A DNA stretch of 64,000 bases from Burkholderiaceae bacterium (GCA_947450605.1 CANFWB010000001.1:1-64000), one strand, 5' to 3'. Positions 17,881 through 27,289 are shown, counted from the first letter of the stretch. Notes: a model not told the origin generated them from the letters alone. A program made the numbers and translations.

Positions 17881-19130
17881 TGCGCTTCCTTTTCTTTTAA
17901 GCCATTCGAGACATACTTAAACCAGCTAGCTGGAAAATAAACATGGCGAATCTTTTTTCTGTCCCAGGTATAGACCAAATGCGCATCTGCACCACTCACA
18001 GAAACTAAATAGGGGTAGGAGAATTCACGGCGCTGATCATTGGCGAGGGATTCATCATCCTCAAGCACCTGAATGACTTTCCATTGCAGGGAGTTGGATT
18101 CACGCATCACCATGACTAAGCGGTAGCGCCCTGCCTCAATATTGTTTAATACCATCAACCGCGTACCATTAGCTAAAGTAAGTGCGGCAAGCGCTGAATT
18201 GGGATTCGCAATTTCTAGATCTTGTGTGGTAACCCAAGACTGTCCCGCATCTTTTGTTTCGCTAACGGGAATTTGCTTTTGCTGGGTGCTTGATCGCGTT
18301 TGGCGAAAGAATGCGCTTGCCTCTTGTGCGCCATCCACAAACACCGCCGGCTGAATCGACCCCCTACCAGAACTCATACGGCGTTTATCAATGACCTGAT
18401 TCGCCTCAATTCTGAGGAACTCGCCAAAGCGACCAATCCACTCGTGATAAGCCGGCAAACCCAATCGTCCATCTGCAAATGCAATGGCCGGCGACTTTAC
18501 CAAAGTACTGAGATTAATCAATGGAGAGCTAATGAGGCGCTGCGGCTGACTCCATCTCAAACCTTCGTCATCTGAAATCACCGTAGAGATTGAACTACCC
18601 GCCCAACCCCCAATCGATACAGTCACAAAAAATAGCTGCATACGGCCATCAGCCATTCTGGCGGGAACGGGATTACCCAATTTAGCAATGTAACGAGACA
18701 GGCCTTTTTCCGCGCTTACCCGATCCATCACTACTGTTGGAGTACTCCACCTTGATGCCCGCGGATCAAAGACTGCCGTATTAATCACCACATCCGGCGC
18801 ACCCTCGCGGCTGCCCGCAAACCAGAATGCTCTGACCGCACCATCCTTAAGAGCAATCAAAGAGGCGGCATGCACCGAAGGCGCACCTGTATCCGGCAGC
18901 CAATCCAGACGCAGACTTGGCTGAACAGCTTTTACTGGCGCAGTATTTTTCAGAGACTTCACCGGCTTACTGGCTTCTGTCGCATCCGGCAACTGCTCGG
19001 ATATATGGATGGTTTCAGCTGGCTGATCTTCTACAAATGGTGCCCACGCTGGACGACTATCTATATGCAGGTAACCCAATACCGATGCCAGCAATAAAAA
19101 ACAAAAAGCAATGACACGACTCATCGACAA
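17877..19130 (-). CDS. Predicted neuraminidase-like protein (BNR repeats), membrane-anchored
   Basis: This is a six-bladed propeller of the sialidase superfamily (BNR_2, the COG4692-like predicted neuraminidases). Asp-box repeats are seen as SDDEGLRWSQ and TKDAGQSWVT, and the family segment RLGLPAYHEWIGRFGEFLR lies mid-chain. An N-terminal hydrophobic stretch (residues 4-21) without a clear cleavage site suggests a periplasmic domain tethered to the inner membrane. The enzyme could trim a surface sugar; activity and substrate are not shown. It overlaps the GT39 gene by 10 bases and the downstream membrane-protein gene by 4. Confidence 0.78.
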   Translation of the reverse strand: MSMSRVIAFCFLLLASVLGYLHIDSRPAWAPFVEDQPAETIHISEQLPDATEASKPVKSLKNTAPVKAVQPSLRLDWLPDTGAPSVHAASLIALKDGAVRAFWFAGSREGAPDVVINTAVFDPRASRWSTPTVVMDRVSAEKGLSRYIAKLGNPVPARMADGRMQLFFVTVSIGGWAGSSISTVISDDEGLRWSQPQRLISSPLINLSTLVKSPAIAFADGRLGLPAYHEWIGRFGEFLRIEANQVIDKRRMSSGRGSIQPAVFVDGAQEASAFFRQTRSSTQQKQIPVSETKDAGQSWVTTQDLEIANPNSALAALTLANGTRLMVLNNIEAGRYRLVMVMRESNSLQWKVIQVLEDDESLANDQRREFSYPYLVSVSGADAHLVYTWDRKKIRHVYFPASWFKYVSNGLKEKEAQ

Positions 19131-20845
19131 GCGTCCTTACCCACTAAGGGCAACGCTATCGTTGCGGGGGTAGCAATTAAATATTCATTCACAAACAGGT
19201 GTTCTCCAATATGGCCCATGAGTATCGCCCGAATCTCTGCATCAGAGTGGCGAGCTCGCATCTCCATGCGTCGACCGACAATTTTGCAAGTCTCACAAAT
19301 GACGGGCTCTATGCCTATTGGTGACTGCACGGCCACCAATGGATAGGTCTTACTCAGTAAATCAATTTGGCTGGCATCTTTTGCAAGGTAGCCGTGCAAT
19401 ATTGCACCAGGCAATAACAATCGGTACTCCTCATCCTTGGCACGATAGTCGCACGGTATCCAAACGTCTTGCCCTGCTACGCCCTGGACAGTAGATGCTT
19501 GATAGCGGCCCAAGGAGCCTTCTAGAGGCGTCAAACTGCTGGTCAGGGCGCAATAACAAAGAAAGCACCCAGCCAAGGCCAGCGCCTTACAGCGGGCTGG
19601 ATTGAGTAGACCTAACAACACCAAGACAATTGAGCCACCCATCAAAGCCCAATGCCAGAAGGAGTAATCCCAAAGGCCAGCTTGACCCAAGAAGTTCGAT
19701 AGCTGTAAGTTAGCACCAACCCAAGTCAGAGCCGCGAGCACAATCAACTGCAGCACAAGTGCAATCCGAAATCCCCACAAAGGTAGGCGCTCCCAGTGCA
19801 AAGCGATTAAGGCAGCCATGGCTGGCATCACCGGCAACAAGTAGCGACCAGAGCGTTGACTCGGCAAACTAAACACAATGAAAAAGGCTAAGACCAGAAG
19901 CAATAAGAGACTCTCTTCTAGCGAAATAAAGCGCCGCTCTCGCCAGCACTGAATCAAAGCGGAAATCAGCACAAAAAAGAATAGGCCGGCATTCGCTAGA
20001 CTGGTCAAAGTCAGCATCCAAATGCTGTCGCCACCACGTATTAAATCTAATAGATAGTGCGAGCTACGCGCCTCAAACTTCCCCGCATTCTCACCCAAAA
20101 CAAATTCTTTCCAAACCGCCTCAGGAAATGGATCAAGTACAAACCAAAGTGCAAACACGCCTAAAGCCAATACGGCAATCACAATGACTTTGTACAAATC
20201 TTGAATTAAGACCTTCGGAACACTCCACTCACGCCAGCGCCAATAAAATAATCCCAACGCAAATGAGCCTGGAACAATATAAGCAAAAGACTTGGACAAC
20301 AAGGCCATGCCAAAGCAGACACCTGCCAACAAGGGAAATAGCAGCTTGGAATGAAATGCAGCTTTACCCCAATACAGCAGTGCGAAAAATGGCAGACTTA
20401 GCCAAAATACTTCGGGAGGATCCGTCAGAAACGGTCGCCCATAACGATAGGTCGCAAAAAAGGAGAGCCAAACTACAGCCGCCAGTAGGCCGGTCTGCTT
20501 CTTGCCGCTAAAACGCGCTACCGCCAGAAATAAGAAAAAAGCAGTTAAGCCGGTATATAAAACACTAGGCCAACGTAGTGCAAATAGCGACCAGTCACTT
20601 CCCCACCTAGTGCTGGCAATACCCTCCCAAAATACTAAAGGGGGCTTGGTATTTTTAATGCCATCCATCTCTGATTGCAGGGGCAGCCATGCACCAACAT
20701 CGGCAGTCATACGAACAATATGCATATAGGGATACTCGTCCCCATTTTTGGGTGCAAAGCGACTATCCAAGCCATAGAGATAGGTAAATATACCTAGAAG
20801 CAGGATCAGAATGGCGCTACGGTAAGTAAATGGGCTTCGCATCAC
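19121..20845 (-). CDS. GT39-family (ArnT-like) glycosyltransferase
   Basis: This is an integral-membrane GT-C transferase of the PMT/ArnT group, which moves a sugar from a polyprenyl-phosphate carrier to an acceptor on the periplasmic side. The acidic pair of the first loop is present in KNGDEYPYMHIVR, and the ArnT-like segment NTKPPLVFWEGIAS follows. Ten or more membrane helices precede a periplasmic C-terminal domain (about 440-574) with several Cys (CDYRAK, CETCK). It is first of a three-gene operon with the neuraminidase-like protein. The acceptor (lipid A or another glycolipid) is unknown. Confidence 0.85.
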   Translation of the reverse strand: MMRSPFTYRSAILILLLGIFTYLYGLDSRFAPKNGDEYPYMHIVRMTADVGAWLPLQSEMDGIKNTKPPLVFWEGIASTRWGSDWSLFALRWPSVLYTGLTAFFLFLAVARFSGKKQTGLLAAVVWLSFFATYRYGRPFLTDPPEVFWLSLPFFALLYWGKAAFHSKLLFPLLAGVCFGMALLSKSFAYIVPGSFALGLFYWRWREWSVPKVLIQDLYKVIVIAVLALGVFALWFVLDPFPEAVWKEFVLGENAGKFEARSSHYLLDLIRGGDSIWMLTLTSLANAGLFFFVLISALIQCWRERRFISLEESLLLLLVLAFFIVFSLPSQRSGRYLLPVMPAMAALIALHWERLPLWGFRIALVLQLIVLAALTWVGANLQLSNFLGQAGLWDYSFWHWALMGGSIVLVLLGLLNPARCKALALAGCFLCYCALTSSLTPLEGSLGRYQASTVQGVAGQDVWIPCDYRAKDEEYRLLLPGAILHGYLAKDASQIDLLSKTYPLVAVQSPIGIEPVICETCKIVGRRMEMRARHSDAEIRAILMGHIGEHLFVNEYLIATPATIALPLVGKDACR

Positions 20846-21025
20846 GCTAGTTTATAGGTCTTAAGCCAAAATACTAAAACTACCAGTAACAACAGTCTTA
20901 CTTTTTGTTCTGAGCTTATTGGAAATGAATCTAAGTAAAACCACCAATCTGGGGTGCATCTGATTAAGATAGAGCCACTAAGCATCACCCTTAAAACAGC
21001 GATATGTAAGACGGAGATTATTCCT

Positions 21026-21355
21026 ATGCAAGTGAAGTACTTAAAACCTATTTTGGTGGCTAGCACCCTGATTGGCTTAAGCCAGTGGAGTGGGCTGAGT
21101 GCGGCACAAACTGCCGACCAGCTATATCAGCGCGGTCTAGCGGCGACTTGCGCAAACTGCCATGGCACCAATGGTAAGGGTGTGGTTGATGGTGGCATGC
21201 CTCTCATCAATACCCTGACCAGCGAACAAATGCTGACGCAATTAAAGGCATTTAAGTCTGGTGCGCGTGAAGGTACCATCATGCCGCAACTCGCTAAAGG
21301 CTACTCGGACGAACAACTCACCATTATTGCCAATCAGCTTGGCAAAAAACAATAA
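21026..21355 (+). CDS. Class I cytochrome c, FccA/SoxE-like small subunit
   Basis: This is a monohaem c-type cytochrome of 109 residues with a signal peptide ending near SAAQ (about 27). The haem site is CANCH (Cys42, Cys45, His46) and the probable axial Met is Met86 in TIMPQ. GGAG lies about 10 bases before the ATG at 21026; the frame extends upstream to 20954 without a signal peptide. It is followed after 9 bases by the FccB-like flavoprotein, so it most likely receives electrons from sulfide oxidation and passes them to the respiratory chain. Confidence 0.88.
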   Translation: MQVKYLKPILVASTLIGLSQWSGLSAAQTADQLYQRGLAATCANCHGTNGKGVVDGGMPLINTLTSEQMLTQLKAFKSGAREGTIMPQLAKGYSDEQLTIIANQLGKKQ

Positions 21356-21364
21356 GGAGGCAAC

Positions 21365-22642
21365 ATGGATCGTCGACATTTTATTGGTCAAAGTGCTGCC
21401 GCACTCGGCCTGCTCGCCGGACTCTCAGGTCAAACAAGAGCCGCGAGTTTACAAAAAGCAGAAATTCTGGTCATTGGTGGTGGATATGGTGGTGCAACCG
21501 CTGCCAAATATTTGCGCCTGTTCTCCAACAATACCGCTCGCGTGACTTTAATTGAGCCGAATACCGCGTTCTTATCTTGCCCGCTATCAAACTTAGTGGT
21601 GGGTGGCTCACGCACTATGTCAGACATTACCTCTTCTTATGACAGTCTTAGCAAGCGCCACGGCATCAAGATCATTCAAGATAGCGTGACCAGCATTGAT
21701 CCGGACCAGAAAACAGTCAAACTCGCCTCCGGCAAGACTTTGCGTTACGACAAGGCTGTGGTATCCCCTGGCGTATCGCTCAATATGAATAGTGTTGAAG
21801 GTCTTGCGCAAGCCAATAAAGATGGCGTGACGCTGCAAGCCTGGAAGGCAGGAGCAGAAACTGTTGCTCTACATAAGCAAATCGCTGCTATGCGTGAAGG
21901 TGGTACTTTTGCAATTAGCATTCCGGAGGCACCATATCGCTGCCCTCCTGGGCCATACGAGCGCGCTTGCCAAGTGGCTAATTATCTCAAGCACCATAAC
22001 CCCAAAGGCAAGGTATTGATTTTGGATGCCAATCAAGATGTCACCTCCAAAGGTGCTTTGTTTAAAAAAGTATGGGCTGAGCAATATGCGGGAATCATCG
22101 AGTATCGACCCAAGAGCAATGTGATTGGTGTGGATGCGAAAAATAAAACGCTCAAACTCGAAGTTGAGGATGATGTTAAAGCCGATGTATTAAATGTCCT
22201 GCCACAAATGTCCGCTGGCGAAATTGCCGTTAAAACTGGATTGGCCAATTCCAATGGCCGCTGGGTGAATGTGAATTTCTTGAACTTTGAATCAACCGCT
22301 CGAAAAGATATCCACGTATTAGGAGACTCGATTCAAGTGGCGCCATTAATGCCGAAGTCTGGGCACATGGCTAACCAGCATGCCAAAGTCGCAGCGGCTG
22401 CAATCGTTGCAGAATTGAGTGGCTGGGAAGTCAATCCTGCACCTGTTCTCACCAATACCTGCTACAGCTTTGTAAACGATCGAGAAGTGGTTCACGTTGC
22501 GAGCGTTCATCAATATAACGCTGCCGAGAAAACCTTTAAGGCTGTTCCAGGATCTGGTGGCTTGTCCCCTGCACCATCCACCCTCGAAGGTGTTTATGCA
22601 TGGGGTTGGGCTCACAACATCTGGGCGGATAGCCTAGGCTAA
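21365..22642 (+). CDS. fccB: Flavocytochrome c sulfide dehydrogenase, flavoprotein subunit
   Basis: FccB/SoxF oxidises sulfide in the periplasm with electron transfer to its cytochrome partner. A Tat signal is present (DRRHFIGQSAAALGLLAG). The FAD site is ILVIGGGYGGATAAKYL at 34-50. Cys72 in FLSCPLSN matches the covalent FAD site (Cys42 of mature Allochromatium FccB), and Cys193 and Cys366 match the redox-active disulfide pair. The length of 425 residues is usual. The preceding gene encodes the small cytochrome and AAGGAGG lies just before the ATG. This suggests the cell gains energy from, or detoxifies, sulfide. Confidence 0.9.
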   Translation: MDRRHFIGQSAAALGLLAGLSGQTRAASLQKAEILVIGGGYGGATAAKYLRLFSNNTARVTLIEPNTAFLSCPLSNLVVGGSRTMSDITSSYDSLSKRHGIKIIQDSVTSIDPDQKTVKLASGKTLRYDKAVVSPGVSLNMNSVEGLAQANKDGVTLQAWKAGAETVALHKQIAAMREGGTFAISIPEAPYRCPPGPYERACQVANYLKHHNPKGKVLILDANQDVTSKGALFKKVWAEQYAGIIEYRPKSNVIGVDAKNKTLKLEVEDDVKADVLNVLPQMSAGEIAVKTGLANSNGRWVNVNFLNFESTARKDIHVLGDSIQVAPLMPKSGHMANQHAKVAAAAIVAELSGWEVNPAPVLTNTCYSFVNDREVVHVASVHQYNAAEKTFKAVPGSGGLSPAPSTLEGVYAWGWAHNIWADSLG

Positions 22643-22662
22643 GAAAAGCGTGTTGGCATACA

Positions 22663-22690
22663 TTAAAAAAGGGGCTTCGGCCTCTTTTTT
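22663..22690. terminator. Bidirectional terminator with TTCG tetraloop
   Basis: The stem is GGGGC / GCCTC (one G-T pair) around a TTCG loop, extended by six A on one side and six T on the other (22663-22690). It ends fccB on the plus strand and the DUF3422 gene on the minus strand, which converge here. Confidence 0.9.
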
Positions 22691-22694
22691 AATG

Positions 22695-24050
22695 CTACTG
22701 CGATTGCCCTATTGCGGTAATTTTCTTGCGCCTTTGTTTACTAATTATCAGGAAAGTCATTGCCACAATCGGCGCGGCAATGGCCGCAATGATTTCTGGA
22801 TGAATGGCCAGGCCCGCTTCTTTTCCGCCCTTCGCCATATAGGCCAACAGACTGACTGCATAGTAAGTTAAGACCAGGACCGATAGACTTTCGACCGTCT
22901 CTTGCAGACGCAATTGCAGACGTGCACGCTGATCCATGCTGGCCAATAATTTCTGAGTCTGCTCTTCATTGACATACTCAATGCGAGTTCTGAGTGTTTG
23001 CGTCGTTCTCGAAATGCGATCAGATAACTCTTTTAATCTGCGTTGCGTCCAGATACAAGTGCCCATTGCCGGCTGAAAACGTCGGTCCATAAACTCAGAA
23101 AGGGATTGAACGCCTGGAATGGGGGATTCAGCGAGTTCGTATAAATTTTTAGTCAATAACTGACTGTATGCCTCAGCAGCCGTAAATCGCAACCCATAAC
23201 CCGAGATCCACTGCTCAGCCCTAGAGGCTAAATTAGACAGCTCTCCTAAAAATTTCCCATCCTTCTCAGTGTGAACTCCTGGTTCGGTTTGTAACTGAGA
23301 GATATTTTTAGATAAATCCGCTAATTCTGACTCGGCACTTCTGAGTGGCATGGATAAACTCTTGGCGACCGGAAAGGCAATCATTGCCGCCATACGATAG
23401 GTTTCAGATTCGGCAAGCGCTCGCGCTATACGACCAGCCTGCCTTGAACCCAAAATATCGTGCGGGATAAAGTAAGAAATAAAGCCATCCTCATCCAAAC
23501 GTAAATCGGTCCAGAGTTGAGCCTGCTTACTGGAGAGAATGTAGCTACCGAGTACGGTATTGCCACTAAAAATGGGGGACACCTCTTGCGCCTCTCCAAA
23601 TAGAGGACGGTGCTCAAACGCCAGATCTAAGGCAGAGATTCGTTCACCACCGGCCTCAACAATTGTTGGGCAACCCAGCTTTTTAAACAAATCATCCAAA
23701 CTCTTCTCCAGAGCAAGGCGAGACTGCAGTAAGGGTCCCGTAATTTTTACTGGGTTATGTGTAATCGCAGCAATGGTGGCGAACTCGCCATGCAGCTCCC
23801 ATTTGATTAATACTCTCTCTGGCTCAGGGGCTAGAGTCAGCATTTTGAAGGAGTGATCCTGCTCATGGTCGTTGGGAATACCCAATGCGGCACTTAATTT
23901 TTGAATCCATTCAATTTGCGTCTTACGAGAATGGGCATCTAATAAAAAGGATTGGGACAACACCCTTTCATTAGGCCAAAGTGCGATTGGTGGGCGTGCA
24001 TGAACCTCTTCATGCAACTGTCTTCTGGCGGGATGGTCGTAAGGTCTCAT
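22695..24050 (-). CDS. DUF3422 family membrane-anchored protein
   Basis: The start MRPYDHPARRQLHEEVHARPP is the signature of the DUF3422 family, a conserved proteobacterial family of unknown function. The chain has 451 residues: a soluble part to about 390, including a coiled-coil-like stretch (RTTQTLRTRIEYVNEEQTQ), then two hydrophobic segments near 384-403 and 417-436. It lies 14 bases downstream of the TAXI receptor gene on the same strand, so the two may be cotranscribed. Function not assigned. Confidence 0.85.
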   Translation of the reverse strand: MRPYDHPARRQLHEEVHARPPIALWPNERVLSQSFLLDAHSRKTQIEWIQKLSAALGIPNDHEQDHSFKMLTLAPEPERVLIKWELHGEFATIAAITHNPVKITGPLLQSRLALEKSLDDLFKKLGCPTIVEAGGERISALDLAFEHRPLFGEAQEVSPIFSGNTVLGSYILSSKQAQLWTDLRLDEDGFISYFIPHDILGSRQAGRIARALAESETYRMAAMIAFPVAKSLSMPLRSAESELADLSKNISQLQTEPGVHTEKDGKFLGELSNLASRAEQWISGYGLRFTAAEAYSQLLTKNLYELAESPIPGVQSLSEFMDRRFQPAMGTCIWTQRRLKELSDRISRTTQTLRTRIEYVNEEQTQKLLASMDQRARLQLRLQETVESLSVLVLTYYAVSLLAYMAKGGKEAGLAIHPEIIAAIAAPIVAMTFLIISKQRRKKITAIGQSQ

Positions 24051-24064
24051 AGTTTTAATATTTA

Positions 24065-25489
24065 TCAGTCAATTGTAATCACTTGCACGCCGCTAAAATC
24101 TTCCCTAACCTGATAGGGATGCACTCCACGGTTTAAACAATTACGCACATAGTCAATGCTAGTGCGCAAGGCATAGTAATCGCCAGACAAGTTCCTAGAA
24201 ACCCTTAATTGCAGCGCCTCATACTCCAGCAGGTCTAATTTCTTGAGATAGTCATCCTTTGCTTCTGGCGGAAAATTGACAGTCAACTCTTGCTCGTAAG
24301 TCTTCAGCCTAATATATAGCGCATCAATTTTTCGCCGCATCCGTTTATTGCGGTAACTTGGCAAGGTCAATAACACTGGGTAGGCCAAAGCGCAGAATGG
24401 CAGCAAGACAAATATCAGGCGGTTAATCAACTCTGCCAACCAAAAAGGCAAATAGGTCATTAATAAAGGCGAACCATTTTTTTCGTAATGCAATGCTACT
24501 GGACTCTCAGGTAAGACCGTATTTTTAAACGAGGGGAACTCACCGCGCTCAGCAAAGAAGGAGGTCTTACCATTAATTTCTTGTGCAGCCTCAAGGAATA
24601 AAAACTGGAGAGCTGGATGCATTCTGTCATCAATGAGTAAATTGGTGGTTGAGGCCATGAGCTTGATATCTGTCGCAGGTAAGTTGCGCGGCAAACTAAA
24701 TGCACCCGTTGGGACATTCAGAATTTGCATATACGGTAGCAAACGAGAATAAGCCTCAGCCCGAGGAAAGGCAGCTAAATGTAATTTTGGATCTGCAAGT
24801 AATGCCTGCACATTGGGCGATTCATAGGCATCGACAATAAACGCTGCCTCAATTTCCCCTTTTTGCAAAGCTTCAACTGATTTAGAGCCAGAGAGATAAA
24901 GAAAGTGAGCGCCCTCGTCAAATCCATTGGTCTTCAGGATGTGCATTGCTTGCGCATAAGTTCCACTACCCTTTTCACCCACCGACATTTTTGAATTCAG
25001 AAAAAAATGGGAGTGCGATTTAATTGCCTGGAAGTCATTCGACTTAATCTCGGGACCGCGATAGAACAACCAAATCGGATCGTAAGAAATCGCTCCTAAA
25101 GACTGAACTCCACTTACTACATTGGGATTAAATACACCCGCTTGCACAAATGCCGCTTGAACGGGGTCCTTTCGATCCACTAAATGGGCAATATTGTCTT
25201 CAGCACCATTAGTTGAAAGCAGTTCGAGAGTAATTCCTTTTGCCTTAAAAAAAGCGGCGTACTTTCTACCCAGAGCATCATAAGATCCGCCGGGCTGCCC
25301 TGTTGCCATCACAACATGCCTAGGTGGCGGTGGATCGGCGTACCACCATACCCCCGCCAAACCCAATAAGAGAATTGCCAAGATAGGCCATGCCTCTTGC
25401 AGGAACTGGGTAAAGTCACCCCACTTTTCCTGGGCGGCCTCATAGATGCCCAAACAGGTTTCTTGAATGTCTTGTTTGATACTTCCCAT
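24065..25489 (-). CDS. TAXI-family TRAP receptor, membrane-anchored
   Basis: This is a TAXI-type solute-binding protein of TRAP transporters. A single membrane helix (about 34-50) precedes the binding domain, which begins VVMATGQPGGSYDALGRKYAAFF. A second hydrophobic stretch (about 350-375) is followed by a roughly 100-residue, probably cytoplasmic, tail with charged helices. Ordinary TAXI receptors are about 320 residues and are secreted freely; this 474-residue form is held in the membrane at both ends. No TRAP permease (fused 4TM-12TM) is in the window. It may act as a sensor or use a permease elsewhere. Confidence 0.85.
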   Translation of the reverse strand: MGSIKQDIQETCLGIYEAAQEKWGDFTQFLQEAWPILAILLLGLAGVWWYADPPPPRHVVMATGQPGGSYDALGRKYAAFFKAKGITLELLSTNGAEDNIAHLVDRKDPVQAAFVQAGVFNPNVVSGVQSLGAISYDPIWLFYRGPEIKSNDFQAIKSHSHFFLNSKMSVGEKGSGTYAQAMHILKTNGFDEGAHFLYLSGSKSVEALQKGEIEAAFIVDAYESPNVQALLADPKLHLAAFPRAEAYSRLLPYMQILNVPTGAFSLPRNLPATDIKLMASTTNLLIDDRMHPALQFLFLEAAQEINGKTSFFAERGEFPSFKNTVLPESPVALHYEKNGSPLLMTYLPFWLAELINRLIFVLLPFCALAYPVLLTLPSYRNKRMRRKIDALYIRLKTYEQELTVNFPPEAKDDYLKKLDLLEYEALQLRVSRNLSGDYYALRTSIDYVRNCLNRGVHPYQVREDFSGVQVITID

Positions 25490-25561
25490 GGAAAGCCAAT
25501 CAGCGAATATGTCAAAAGCTAATGATAATAGGCTTATCTATATTCAGAAGAGATCTCTTTT

Positions 25562-26263
25562 ATGCTTACCCTACGCAAAGCCCAGGACCGTGGTTACGCT
25601 GATCACGGCTGGCTCAATAGCTTTCATTCATTCTCCTTTGCTGGCTACCATGACCCCCAATTCATGGGCTGGGGCAATTTAAGGGTTATCAATGAAGATC
25701 GGGTGGCTGCAGGCATGGGATTTGGCAAGCATGGTCATCGCAATATGGAAATCATCAGCTATGTTCTCTCTGGTGAATTGGCTCATGAAGACAGCATGGG
25801 AAATATCAAGGGCATTCCACCGGGCGATGTCCAACGTATGAGCGCTGGATCTGGTGTCACTCACAGTGAGTTCAATCACGCCAAGGATCAAACGACCCAC
25901 TTTTTACAAATCTGGATAGAGCCGAACGTGATGGAAGTCGCTCCCAGTTACGAGCAAAAAACGATCCCCGCAATTGACAAAAAAGGAAAGCTTTGCCTGA
26001 TTGCATCCCCAGATGGTTTAGGCCATTCCGTCAAGATTCATGCGGATGCCAAACTGTATGCAGGTCTTTTTGATGGAGAGGAATCGGCCCAGCTAAAACT
26101 AGACTCAAAACGTAAGGGCTATGTACATCTCATTCAAGGCAAGCTCACCGTCAACGGAATCGCACTTCAAGGCGGCGATGCTTTACTCATTGATGATGAA
26201 GAAGACATCTTGCTTCACGACGGTAAAAGCGCTGAAGTCTTAGTCTTCGATCTGCATCGGTAA
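25562..26263 (+). CDS. Pirin family protein (YhhW-like)
   Basis: This is a bicupin pirin. The metal ligands of E. coli YhhW are all kept at the same numbers: His57, His59 (KHGHRNMEI), His101 and Glu103 (VTHSEF). The YhhW-type start MLTLRKAQDRGYADHGWLNSFHSFSF is clear. Some pirins show quercetin 2,3-dioxygenase activity in vitro; others are redox or metal-linked regulators. The physiological role here is unknown. It is divergent from the TAXI receptor gene, with about 70 bases between them. Confidence 0.9.
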   Translation: MLTLRKAQDRGYADHGWLNSFHSFSFAGYHDPQFMGWGNLRVINEDRVAAGMGFGKHGHRNMEIISYVLSGELAHEDSMGNIKGIPPGDVQRMSAGSGVTHSEFNHAKDQTTHFLQIWIEPNVMEVAPSYEQKTIPAIDKKGKLCLIASPDGLGHSVKIHADAKLYAGLFDGEESAQLKLDSKRKGYVHLIQGKLTVNGIALQGGDALLIDDEEDILLHDGKSAEVLVFDLHR

Positions 26264-26264
26264 T

Positions 26265-26298
26265 AAAAAACGGGATATCAACCTTCGTTAATATCCCG
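26265..26298 (-). terminator. Terminator of the sugar-acid operon (minus strand)
   Basis: An 8-bp perfect stem CGGGATAT / ATATCCCG (26271-26298) with a 12-base loop is followed on the minus strand by TTTTTTATTA. It lies 19 bases past the Bug gene ending at 26318. On the plus strand there is no T-run after the stem, so it mainly serves the minus-strand operon. Confidence 0.85.
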
Positions 26299-26317
26299 CA
26301 TGCTAATTGCAGTTCAT

Positions 26318-27289
26318 TTAATCGAGTTTAATTTTTGCTTTCTCGATCACCACTTTCCATCGCGCGATATCCGAGTTGTATAGATCGGTAAATTGCTGAG
26401 TATTCATTGGTGCAATTTGAACACCAGCCTTAACAAAACGCTCTTTCATCTCTGGTGTCTCCAGAATTTTCAGCATAGTCGTGTTCAAGGCGCTGATGAT
26501 TGCGGGAGGAGTTCCTGCTGGGACGAACATTCCCTGCCAGAGAGCCATCTCATAACCCTTTACACCAGCCTCTTGCATTGTGACTACTTCAGGAGCGCCA
26601 CTAAAACGCTGTTTACTTGTCACAGCTAAGGCGTTGACCCTCTCGCCCTTATACAAAGGCAAGCCTACCGGCATACCAGCAAAGTAAAAATCGATTTGAC
26701 CACCGATTAAATCTGTCGCAGCAGGAGCTCCCCCTTTGTAGGGAATATGGATAGCTTGAGTACCCGTAGTCGCCAGAAATAATTCTCCAGCCATGTGATC
26801 AGAGTTTCCAATGCCGGATGAGCCAAAGCTCAGCTTGCCTGGATCGGCCCTGAGCATAGCAACCAACTCAGCAACATTTTTAGCCTTAGAGTTATTGTTC
26901 ACTATCAAGATATGGGGTGTAGCGGCAACACCAACCACAGGCGACAGATCTTTCTGACCATTAAATGGCAGTCTTGGATTGGCTGCTACGTTGATCGCTA
27001 AGCCATTTTGCGCAAAGAGCACGGTATAGCCATCTGGAGCACTTTTAGCTACAGCATCAGCTGCCAAACTACCTGCAGCCCCGCCCCGATTTTCTACGAT
27101 GACCGATTGCTTTAGGGCAACACTGAGCTCATTGGCCACTATTCTGCCAACAATGTCGGTTGAGCTTCCTGGGGCATAACCAATCAACATCTTGATTGGT
27201 TTATCTGGATAAGCGGCGAATGCCGTTCCCAAAACCAGTGGCAATACTAAAGAACCTAAAACTATTTTTTTTATTGATTTCTTAATCAT
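26318..27289 (-). CDS. Bug-family tripartite tricarboxylate receptor
   Basis: This TctC/Bug periplasmic receptor has a signal peptide (MIKKSIKKIVLGSLVLPLVLGTAFA). The mature chain begins YPDKPIKMLIGYAPGSSTD, a variant of the carboxylate loop, and has the usual HIPYKGGAPAATDLIGGQ segment. The ATG at 27289 has an excellent ribosome site (GGAGGAGACAAC); the open frame upstream to 27346 is ignored. It is the last gene of the minus-strand operon with SMP-30, GntR and Ldh, so it probably binds the sugar acid that operon degrades. Confidence 0.9.
   Translation of the reverse strand: MIKKSIKKIVLGSLVLPLVLGTAFAAYPDKPIKMLIGYAPGSSTDIVGRIVANELSVALKQSVIVENRGGAAGSLAADAVAKSAPDGYTVLFAQNGLAINVAANPRLPFNGQKDLSPVVGVAATPHILIVNNNSKAKNVAELVAMLRADPGKLSFGSSGIGNSDHMAGELFLATTGTQAIHIPYKGGAPAATDLIGGQIDFYFAGMPVGLPLYKGERVNALAVTSKQRFSGAPEVVTMQEAGVKGYEMALWQGMFVPAGTPPAIISALNTTMLKILETPEMKERFVKAGVQIAPMNTQQFTDLYNSDIARWKVVIEKAKIKLD

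Noticed and set aside
20842..21066. 74-codon minus-strand frame over the fccA-like promoter region
   Set aside because: It lies opposite the signal peptide of the cytochrome gene and its residues look like a shadow of that sequence; no ribosome site.
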